Part shown: positions 26,900-33,963 of the stretch, piece by piece | How positions within the stretch are numbered: the first letter of the stretch is position 1 | How the letters are laid out: every line of letters starts with the position of its first letter | Assembly (NCBI GenBank): GCA_900321005.1 | Contig: ONUF01000016.1 | Location: 1 to 39,727, forward strand | DNA length: 39,727 nt | Direction: 5' to 3' | DNA from: an uncultured Bacteroidales bacterium | GTDB taxonomy: Bacteria > Bacteroidota > Bacteroidia > Bacteroidales > Paludibacteraceae | Program-made: the position numbers and the translations under genes | The notes under the pieces: model-generated | Database searches by the model: none | Told to the model about the DNA's origin: nothing | Seen by the model: only the letters and a program-made list of their open reading frames with translations

Positions 26900-27052
26900 T
26901 CAGAAGATATCCGAACCGTAACGTCTTGGAGCTCCCGGATGACTCGGATCCGGCATCGGAGAACTATCATCCGGACTACCTATGAGTAGTGCGGCACTCA
27001 AATTGACTTCCTCCACCTCGGTAAGAGGCATCATATATACTTTCTTTTCCAT
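26900..27052 (-). CDS. Small adhesin-linked peptide (50 aa), paralogue of that at 16460-16603
   Basis: ATG 27052 to TGA 26900 encodes MEKKVYMMPLTEVEEVNLSA, then ALLIGSPDDSSPMPDPSHPG and APRRYGSDIF. It has no export signal. The N-terminal M(E/A)KK(V/T)Y(M/I)(M/I)PL(T/S)EV block, the Pro/Asp/Ser-rich middle, the basic patch near the end and the final Phe match the 47-aa peptide. The C-terminal half differs freely while the start is conserved, which suggests selection on the N-terminus. It starts 12 nt after the 2040-aa adhesin stop with the same Shine-Dalgarno junction, and is followed by a terminator, so it is the last gene of its operon. Function unknown. Confidence 0.75.
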   Translation of the reverse strand: MEKKVYMMPLTEVEEVNLSAALLIGSPDDSSPMPDPSHPGAPRRYGSDIF

Positions 27053-27067
27053 AATTCTTCCTCCTTA
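27053..27067 (-). promoter_or_regulatory. Shine-Dalgarno overlapping the adhesin stop (second copy of junction)
   Basis: Same TAAGGAGGAAGAATT before ATG 27052 as at 16604-16618. The 25 bp 27049-27073 match 16600-16624 exactly, although the flanking coding sequences have diverged. Confidence 0.75.
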
Positions 27068-30000
27068 TTTAACGAGTTGACCATCGATGGTATATACCTT
27101 CTCACCACGGATGATGAGTACCTGATCGTTGACAAGAACCTTACGTGTCTCGCCCTTCGCATCTACGACGGCTTCGTCGATGCCGGTGGTGATTTGCGGT
27201 GCACGCGCACTTACGCGCAATCCGTAGTTAGAGAGTGTACCCTTCGCAAAATTCGCCGTATAAGCGCCGTCGCTCAGGTTCCAAATTGCCTCACCGTTGT
27301 AGGTCAGATAGAGATCATAATCCTCGGTCGCTTTCTCGCGCTCGATAGCGATAGCGTAGTTACCGGCCTTCGGCGCAAAGATAGACATCGGGAAGTTCGT
27401 TGCATCTCCTTCCGGAGCCACGGTATTGATACAGAGTTTCGCATCGTAACGGTCGATCCACATCTGTGCCACTTTCGCGCTCACGCCGAACTTCACGAGA
27501 TCTTGACCGATAACATACGCATTCTCTTCTTTGTCTTCATTAAGCGTGATGCCCAAGTGGTCAGCATACTTGGTTGCACCGGCAGCCGTTATGCTTACCT
27601 CGTACTTGGTCGGAACAGCCTGCGCTTTTGCACGACGTGCCGGAGCGTATGATGCACCATTCGCCACTACAATCGACTTAGCAGCCGGAGCCTGAACATA
27701 GATCGGCTCACCGACTACGAGTTTATGCTCATCCAGGTCGAACCATTCGTAACTATCTTCCGCCGAGTTATAACGCTGTGCCTTATCTTCAGTCGATCCG
27801 GCATTCACAAATGCATGGAAGAGCGACGGGTTCGCAATTGCATTCCAGTTAGCATCAGTAGTCGTTGCAGACGGATATTCTTGTACATTCGTTTCGGTAG
27901 TGAGCAGCGGCTCTTGGGTCTTCTTGCGGAACGTAATCGAACTTGCAGAAGTCTTCAGAAGCGCAATCATATATGCCCTACCCGGCTCCAGAATCTTCTT
28001 CGTGCTCAGGTTCTTCATATATACCCAACAAGAGGAAACCTTACCTTGCGCAGCACGTACAGCACCGTCGTAATAGCAGATATCGATATCCGTACCGAGT
28101 ACCGCCGCTTTACCATTTATGATAATGCCGCCGTTTACATCTACTTTCCAAGGAACAGCGATGCAGTACCATGTGCGTTTTGCAAACTCTTTGCTCAGTA
28201 CGAAGTCGGCATTACCATAGAGCGTAATGTTGTTCGCATTGATAATCTGACCGGAATGCGCCAATCCGTCGGATGTAAGCGTTACATCCATATAGTCGGT
28301 TGCGGACGCTACTGTTTGCGAGCCATTAATACCCACCGTCAGGTCCTCCGGATCCGGTTTAGCCGATTCCTTCACAACCGCCGTCAGCGTGATGTCGCCA
28401 TTTACGGTTACTGAACCGAGGTTGGCACCACCTGTGCGTTCCTGCCATTTCACGAACTCATAACCCTCAGCAGGAGTAGCCGCGATGCTTACGTAGGTAC
28501 CATAATTATAGGTACCTGTGCCCGTGAACGTACATGCGCCGGGGAGGTTACATTTCAGCGTAACGGTATATTTATTCGTCGTCGGCGTAAAGACAGCGCG
28601 ATAGGTAGCCGCAGCCTGTACCGTTTGGATTTGCGGCGTCCAAGCGAACGAATAGGTGAACTCTGCCGTATTCGCTTTCGTCGGAGTAGCGGAGCAAACC
28701 GGCGTCTCACCATAGGAATAGTCATGACGCTCGATCTCCGTACCGTTCTCATCCTGGAAGATAACGGTGTATTTCTTCGCTACCTCGCGGTAAACAGCGG
28801 TGTATGATTTCGCGCTGGTTGCTGAAACGGCTTCCAATGCCGGCGACCAATGGTCAAACTCATACGTAAATTCGTTCGTAGGAGCCTTGCCGGACGGATT
28901 TGCCGGAGCTACAGGCATTGCGCCTACTGCTACCATATACGGCGTTTCGTCCGTCGGTTTGAGTTTGGTGGTACCATTATAGTCGAAGAACGTAACGGCA
29001 TATTCCGTAGGCGGTTCTTCGAGCCATGTAGCACGATAGGTAGCATCGCCCGTAACGGCAGCCACTTCCGGTTCCCACTGGAGCGTGAAACCCGGACGGC
29101 TCGGCGTGTTCTCACATACAGGCTGTGCATTATGGATCAAGAACTGACGCTCAATCTCCGCACCACCTTCTTCGGTAAAGATGATGGTGTACTTACGCTG
29201 CTGCTTCTCATAAGTAGCCGTGTATGTCACATCGCTCGTTACTTTGCCGAGAGCCGGCGCCCAACCGGCGAAGCTATAGGTATAGTCGATATCCGCAGGG
29301 CGTGTCGGGTTAGAACCGAGGTATTCTGCTTGCGTGCCATACGTTACGCTATACTCTACTTCCTCAGGATCACCGGTAACAGGATCGTAAGTATAAGACT
29401 TGATCTCCGTACCATCGTAGTTCTTCCAAGTGATAGTGAAGCGTTGTTCCATCCACTTGCCTTCTGTCTCATCCCAATAATAATAGGTATCATTATTCGG
29501 GTGGAGACAATGATAGAGGTTGTCCACATTCTCTACTTCCCACCATTGGCAATCTTCCATAAGGATAAAGAGACGACCTGTACCTGCTTTGTCGCTGAAA
29601 GTATGGTCTTCGTTACCAACCATCTTTTCGCCATCCCATGTTGCATTAACTGCTACGTATTCTTGCGGTTTTGCATAGAACACACCATAGTTATCTTTCA
29701 TGAAACATTCGTTCTCTTCTGCCACCTTCATGGATGTCCAGCGATCATTCATATAGCAGAATGACGTGCCAGCCTGAGAACCTTCCGTTACGACTAATGA
29801 ACCATCACCATTCTGCAACATAGCCGGGGTACAGAGTTCAAAGCCGTACATGCGAGTATATTTGCCTGAATGCTTCATTTCCTTTTCTATTACAGTGTAT
29901 ATCTGTATCGGATAAGTGGCATCCCCATAATTATTATTATCAAAGTTTACAAGTACACTATTACCAAAACCTGTTAGGTGCTCAATTTGCCCGAAATTAG

Positions 30001-33000
30001 CAGGATCATCCCAATGCACGCCATCAAAAGCAGGCGATGCATCATCGAAAATAAACGTACCTGCATCTTCGTTGGTTGAGATAATAGAGGCGCCACCTGT
30101 ACCGGCCGGATTAATCACAAAGGGATTATCCTCCAGTGTGCTGCCTGTTCCTTTCGTCCAAGTGGTATAAACAGAACAACCGCTCGCGGAACGGAAAGTA
30201 CCATGTACAATCAGTTTGGCATCTCCAAGAGCTTCCGGTGAATCTATGTTGCGCACAGACGGCTGTGCGTTCAGCGTTGCAGAATATGTCACAATAGCAC
30301 CATATTTAGGATTACCTGCTAATCCCACATAACTTCCCAACTTCATATTCATGAAACTCCACTGGTCTGCGTCATAGAAATAAAGCGCACCTGAAACCGT
30401 ACCCGGATCAGAACTCGGAATGATCTGTATTTCCGCCTCCTTATCGACCTCCACTTCCATACCGGGTAAACAAGAGGTACTTTGGGTGAACTCCATCAAT
30501 CCGCTCAACAAATGAATCTTAAAGTTACTTGTCAGCGGAAGGACGAATTTACGAGAATCCAGTTCGATAGGATATTTTCCCGGTAATCCGAAGAATTCAC
30601 CTGGCACTTCACCCAAGTCAATTTTCAACGAACCTAATTGAGCACTATTGTTAACCTCGTAGACTTGCTGATCTTTTTTCGCGTCGTAGTATTTGCGTAC
30701 CCACGTATTCTCTGCATCTGCCGTCTCGTCCATCATAAACATAGACCACTTAGACGGATCGGATGTCTCAACACCAATCAATCTAATTTCATTGGCATAC
30801 GCATTGATATACGACACATCCACCGAAACCGCACAAATCAACGATGCTCCCGGATGATATTTTACAGGAGATTCGATATTCTGGATAAAATATTCATAAA
30901 CAGGGAAGAGACGGGTCATATTCTGCGGCGCTTGATCCATAATCATTGTAAAGGAAATATCGCCACCCTTCCAGTCTCCCATTTGGAACTGCTCGCGCAC
31001 AACAGAACCACGACGTGCATCAATCTCACCGGAGAGGTAGTTACCCGCGCCGTCTCTCGTTCCATCACCGGTCACATATCCCCAAGCACGGAGTTCAGAA
31101 CCGGAAGACAATGTAATATGGCTACCCGGTTTTAGAATCATGTGTCCATAAGGACCACCGGGAATGGATTGCGCTTCATTTCCGGATTTACAATATTGTG
31201 TACATGTCAACTCAATCGTTCCTAAAACGGTCATATTCACGCCGTTCTCCAAGGTCAGCGTACGGAATGCATAGGGAGAAGGCGTGTCTCCACTCTCTCG
31301 AGGAACAATCGAATAGGTTGCATCTTGCTCATCCGACATCGGAATTACCAATGTAGCATTTTCAGGAATAGTGTAATAACCGGCTTTCAGCGTATAATCA
31401 TTCTCCATGAAGATGACTACTTCTTTGCTCGGATTATTATTGGCGTACGCAAATGCCTCCTCCAATGAAGCGTAGGCAGTTTTGCCAATACGGCACACAC
31501 TAACATTCGAGGCCTGTGCTGCCTCTTGGCTTCCCGCAAAAAAGGCATAACCCGCACGAGCTTCCGCTCCTGCCGTATTACGCCAAATTTGCTTACCGAA
31601 AGCCGTAGGAGCTTCGGTTCCATTCATTTGGAAATAACCGGCATTGAAGGTAAATGTTCCTTCCGGATCATCCTCAATCAAGTCCATCGGGTCATAGAAT
31701 TTACCGTTATTGACCGTCAGCGAACCGCCGGTACATTTCATCGCTTTGGTATATCCGAAAACCGAAGCCAACTTCTCGATAGTCGTTGTTCCGGCAGATT
31801 GAATACCATAGGTATCGCCGGTAATCGAGCCTTTCTTGATTTGCGCCGTACCACCGGTAATATTGATAGCGATATTGTCGTCACCAAACGTACCACCCTG
31901 GAACGTACCACCGTTGACAATCAGCGTCTTGCTCGAACTCAGACCGGCCTCAAACGTACCATCGGTCGTGGTCAGCGAACCGTTGTTCGTTGCCAATCCC
32001 GAAATAGTCGCACCATTCTGCTCTACCGTACCGCTTGCGCCAATTGTCATTGAACCGAACGTGCCACCGTTAAGAATCGCTTTACCGCCCGTCACGCTAA
32101 GTGCATCAGCAGAACCACCGAACGGGCTATAAGCCAGAGTTACATTACCGCCGCTGACGGTCAGCGTATTGCTCAGCGTATAACCGTTGAGGTCGAAAGT
32201 AATACTCTTGTTGATCGACACAGCATCGCTGTAATCGCCGTTCAACTTGATAATATCATCCGTTGCGGCATGCGACAACAGGTCCGTCAGATCACCTGCC
32301 TCTTGTTGTACTTTCGATTTGTTGTAACGAATAGCTTGTGCTCCGGCTACCGTGGTACGAGCAGAAAGCACAACATTCATCGTTTTGCCTGCTTTGCTTC
32401 TCAGCTGCAGTGTAGCACTGAATTCGCCTGCATTGTCATCATCCGCGGTAAAAGTAACCGGCACACGGATTTCTGCGTAATCATCATATGTCGTAGAATA
32501 GGTATAGTTTTTCGTTCCAGCGCCGTTTTCATATTCCCATGCCTCAGTAGTATTCGGCACTACCGTCCACGTTCCGGAACCGGTTTGTTTGATAATCTCC
32601 GGCACATTGAAGTCTTTTACATTCGCCAAGGTTCCTGCTACGCGGAAAGTAACTGTCTGAGTACAAGTACGCGATTCCGTTGTATTTGATCCACTGATAG
32701 TATAACTTTCAATGAGCAACGGCATAAACGTAGCATAAATCTCATACTCACGCAAATTGGAATAGCCGTACTTTTTAGACGGGAGAAAGAATTGACGCAA
32801 CTCATATTTTTCCCACTCATACTGTCCTAAGCCTAAATCCGTACCGCCATTACTAAATGACCAGCCTGCAAAATAGGAGCCTTCATCCGGTAGTGCATGC
32901 GCCGTAAGATCCACGGTAAACATATTACCCGCACTTATCTCAAGGTAAATTTGAGAATAACCTTCTGCACGACTTGTGTCTGCTCTCCACGCAGGACTTT

Positions 33001-33187
33001 CGTAGTTGAAAGGTTTACCATCACTGGTTACACATACTTTACCAGAGCCTCCTGTACTTGTAGATGGTTTTGCAATTAGTCGAGCCCAATAATAATCCAA
33101 CATCGGATCATCATCTGCCCATAATACATTTGCTCCGGCCAATAAGCCCAGAAGCAGCATCGATAATTTTAAGAATAGTTTTCTCAT
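27065..33187 (-). CDS. Large surface adhesin, paralogue of the 3340-aa protein (2040 aa)
   Basis: A signal peptide (MRKLFLKLSMLLLGLLAGAN, then VLWA) is followed by an Ig-like N-terminal region with YFAGWSF, a short beta-helix (~residues 290-560; ITFDLNGYTLSN and repeated GGTF), a block shared with the 3340-aa paralogue (~560-1245: VCRIGKTAYASLEEAF, LRAWGYVTGDG, FQMGDWKGGD), and five InlB B-type repeats (~1250-1610). The C-terminal domain (WYCIAVPWKVDV, CWVYMKN, PGRAYMIAL, LSDGAYTANF) ends in the shared tail RKVLVNDQVLIIRGEKVYT-IDGQLVK. It is 26 nt downstream of the toxin gene with no promoter or terminator between, so it is probably read from the antitoxin promoter. Likely surface-exposed and adhesive; export by T9SS is inferred. 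Confidence 0.83.
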   Translation of the reverse strand: MRKLFLKLSMLLLGLLAGANVLWADDDPMLDYYWARLIAKPSTSTGGSGKVCVTSDGKPFNYESPAWRADTSRAEGYSQIYLEISAGNMFTVDLTAHALPDEGSYFAGWSFSNGGTDLGLGQYEWEKYELRQFFLPSKKYGYSNLREYEIYATFMPLLIESYTISGSNTTESRTCTQTVTFRVAGTLANVKDFNVPEIIKQTGSGTWTVVPNTTEAWEYENGAGTKNYTYSTTYDDYAEIRVPVTFTADDDNAGEFSATLQLRSKAGKTMNVVLSARTTVAGAQAIRYNKSKVQQEAGDLTDLLSHAATDDIIKLNGDYSDAVSINKSITFDLNGYTLSNTLTVSGGNVTLAYSPFGGSADALSVTGGKAILNGGTFGSMTIGASGTVEQNGATISGLATNNGSLTTTDGTFEAGLSSSKTLIVNGGTFQGGTFGDDNIAINITGGTAQIKKGSITGDTYGIQSAGTTTIEKLASVFGYTKAMKCTGGSLTVNNGKFYDPMDLIEDDPEGTFTFNAGYFQMNGTEAPTAFGKQIWRNTAGAEARAGYAFFAGSQEAAQASNVSVCRIGKTAYASLEEAFAYANNNPSKEVVIFMENDYTLKAGYYTIPENATLVIPMSDEQDATYSIVPRESGDTPSPYAFRTLTLENGVNMTVLGTIELTCTQYCKSGNEAQSIPGGPYGHMILKPGSHITLSSGSELRAWGYVTGDGTRDGAGNYLSGEIDARRGSVVREQFQMGDWKGGDISFTMIMDQAPQNMTRLFPVYEYFIQNIESPVKYHPGASLICAVSVDVSYINAYANEIRLIGVETSDPSKWSMFMMDETADAENTWVRKYYDAKKDQQVYEVNNSAQLGSLKIDLGEVPGEFFGLPGKYPIELDSRKFVLPLTSNFKIHLLSGLMEFTQSTSCLPGMEVEVDKEAEIQIIPSSDPGTVSGALYFYDADQWSFMNMKLGSYVGLAGNPKYGAIVTYSATLNAQPSVRNIDSPEALGDAKLIVHGTFRSASGCSVYTTWTKGTGSTLEDNPFVINPAGTGGASIISTNEDAGTFIFDDASPAFDGVHWDDPANFGQIEHLTGFGNSVLVNFDNNNYGDATYPIQIYTVIEKEMKHSGKYTRMYGFELCTPAMLQNGDGSLVVTEGSQAGTSFCYMNDRWTSMKVAEENECFMKDNYGVFYAKPQEYVAVNATWDGEKMVGNEDHTFSDKAGTGRLFILMEDCQWWEVENVDNLYHCLHPNNDTYYYWDETEGKWMEQRFTITWKNYDGTEIKSYTYDPVTGDPEEVEYSVTYGTQAEYLGSNPTRPADIDYTYSFAGWAPALGKVTSDVTYTATYEKQQRKYTIIFTEEGGAEIERQFLIHNAQPVCENTPSRPGFTLQWEPEVAAVTGDATYRATWLEEPPTEYAVTFFDYNGTTKLKPTDETPYMVAVGAMPVAPANPSGKAPTNEFTYEFDHWSPALEAVSATSAKSYTAVYREVAKKYTVIFQDENGTEIERHDYSYGETPVCSATPTKANTAEFTYSFAWTPQIQTVQAAATYRAVFTPTTNKYTVTLKCNLPGACTFTGTGTYNYGTYVSIAATPAEGYEFVKWQERTGGANLGSVTVNGDITLTAVVKESAKPDPEDLTVGINGSQTVASATDYMDVTLTSDGLAHSGQIINANNITLYGNADFVLSKEFAKRTWYCIAVPWKVDVNGGIIINGKAAVLGTDIDICYYDGAVRAAQGKVSSCWVYMKNLSTKKILEPGRAYMIALLKTSASSITFRKKTQEPLLTTETNVQEYPSATTTDANWNAIANPSLFHAFVNAGSTEDKAQRYNSAEDSYEWFDLDEHKLVVGEPIYVQAPAAKSIVVANGASYAPARRAKAQAVPTKYEVSITAAGATKYADHLGITLNEDKEENAYVIGQDLVKFGVSAKVAQMWIDRYDAKLCINTVAPEGDATNFPMSIFAPKAGNYAIAIEREKATEDYDLYLTYNGEAIWNLSDGAYTANFAKGTLSNYGLRVSARAPQITTGIDEAVVDAKGETRKVLVNDQVLIIRGEKVYTIDGQLVK

Positions 33188-33213
33188 ATTTTTTTGTTTT
33201 TAAAAATGTTTGC

Positions 33214-33489
33214 TTATTTATCTTCATAGTGCCCGTAAGCTGCAAGCACAAGGACTACTACTTCCGTCTCGTAAATACGATATACAAGCCTGTGTTTCTT
33301 CGTTATCTCACGACTCCAGCGCCCTTCCGGTTTGCCCTTTAATGGTTCCGGATGGCCAAGACCGGTCTTCGGATGCTCCTTGAGTTCTTCGATAAAACGC
33401 TCAGCTTTCTTAAACACTTTCGGCTCATCTTTAGCAAGACGCAACAAGTCCATTTTGGCCTGTTCCTTAATCTCGATATTATATATCAT
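33214..33489 (-). CDS. Txe/YoeB-family toxin of a type II toxin-antitoxin module
   Basis: A 91-aa RelE-fold protein. Family features: GLGHPEPLKGKPEGRWSREI, split as GL.HPEPL and GRWSREI, the HRLVYRIYE strand, and the C-terminal AAYGHYEDK containing the His-Tyr pair that in YoeB takes part in ribosome-dependent mRNA cleavage. Its length fits the family. It overlaps the antitoxin gene by 11 nt, the usual coupling for such pairs. Unusually, a 6-kb adhesin gene begins only 26 nt downstream on the same strand. Activity is inferred from family knowledge. Confidence 0.88.
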   Translation of the reverse strand: MIYNIEIKEQAKMDLLRLAKDEPKVFKKAERFIEELKEHPKTGLGHPEPLKGKPEGRWSREITKKHRLVYRIYETEVVVLVLAAYGHYEDK

Positions 33490-33727
33490 AGCCTTGTCTT
33501 TTAAGGAAAGCCGTTACATCCTCCCCAGGAAGCATTCGATAAGTTGGTCCTTGCTCTGCACGATCCAGCATGGCGAAATATTCTTCCTTCGTCATACACG
33601 TTGGATCTTTCTCCACTTGTTTTACCAAGCGGCGGATATACTTAGCAGCTTTATTAAGCATAGACTCATGCTCCGACAAGACTGCCAGATTCTGATAGAT
33701 GTCTGCATTTAATTGTAACGCTGTCAT
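33479..33727 (-). CDS. Antitoxin partner of the YoeB-like toxin (82 aa)
   Basis: ATG at 33727 (MTALQLNADIYQNLAVLSEH) to the stop at 33479. The frame can be extended upstream to 33901, but that extension runs through the promoter and is not credible. The N-terminal half is a short strand plus helices (NKAAKYIRRLVKQVEK) and the C-terminal half (MTKEEYFAMLDRAEQG, LPGEDVTAFLKRQGYDI) would be the toxin-wrapping part. It does not look like classical YefM/Phd in sequence but fits the small antitoxins paired with YoeB/RelE toxins in Bacteroidales. Assignment rests mainly on its position and the overlap with the toxin. Autoregulation at the upstream hairpin is plausible. Confidence 0.7.
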   Translation of the reverse strand: MTALQLNADIYQNLAVLSEHESMLNKAAKYIRRLVKQVEKDPTCMTKEEYFAMLDRAEQGPTYRMLPGEDVTAFLKRQGYDI

Positions 33728-33761
33728 ATTTTTGTCCCTTTCGTTTGTTTCAACTATTGCT

Positions 33762-33780
33762 TTCTCTCTCACGTATATGC
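33762..33780 (-). promoter_or_regulatory. Leader motif shared with the 3340-aa adhesin leader
   Basis: Minus strand GCATATACGTGAGAGAGAA, ~35 nt before the antitoxin ATG; compare 26699-26679. Confidence 0.5.
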
Positions 33781-33795
33781 GGGCATTGCGCACAT

Positions 33796-33816
33796 GCGCC
33801 GACCAAAAAGCGGCGC
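33796..33816 (-). promoter_or_regulatory. Start-site hairpin/possible operator of the antitoxin promoter
   Basis: 6-bp GC-only inverted repeat GCGCCG/CGGCGC (33796-33801 with 33811-33816) overlapping the -7 end. A second symmetric word (GCGCACATGCGC, 33788-33799) lies next to it. Likely autoregulatory site or 5' hairpin. Confidence 0.5.
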
Positions 33817-33847
33817 AAAGGTACTGCTTTTTTTCGACATACGCAAA
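33816..33847 (-). promoter_or_regulatory. Promoter of the antitoxin-toxin-adhesin transcript
   Basis: Minus strand TTTG (33847-33844), 20 nt, TACCTTTG (33823-33816). Predicted start about 33809, ~80 nt before the antitoxin ATG. Confidence 0.72.
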
Positions 33848-33904
33848 ATTTTTATGTATAAATCGCAAAAATAATACCAAAATGCAATTTTTACTTAACA
33901 AAAC

Positions 33905-33916
33905 GCACGTACGTGC
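33905..33916. repeat. Perfect 12-bp palindrome GCACGTACGTGC
   Basis: Lies between the 1449-aa gene stop and the antitoxin promoter, flanked by A- and T-rich runs. It could be a weak terminator or a protein-binding site; the core resembles the ACGTGAG leader motif nearby. Confidence 0.4.
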
Positions 33917-33963
33917 TAATTTTCGTGGATTAGTACTGCCCGGACGAAGTTGCCGGTCAACAT

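Noticed and set aside
33728-33901. 58-residue N-terminal extension of the antitoxin
   Set aside because: It runs across the promoter and start-site hairpin, so it cannot be translated from that promoter.
33919-33963. 15-codon ORF (MLTGNFVRAVLIHEN) just after the 1449-aa stop, tested as a third adhesin-linked peptide
   Set aside because: It has no Shine-Dalgarno, no M.KK.Y..PL.EV start and no resemblance to the other two.
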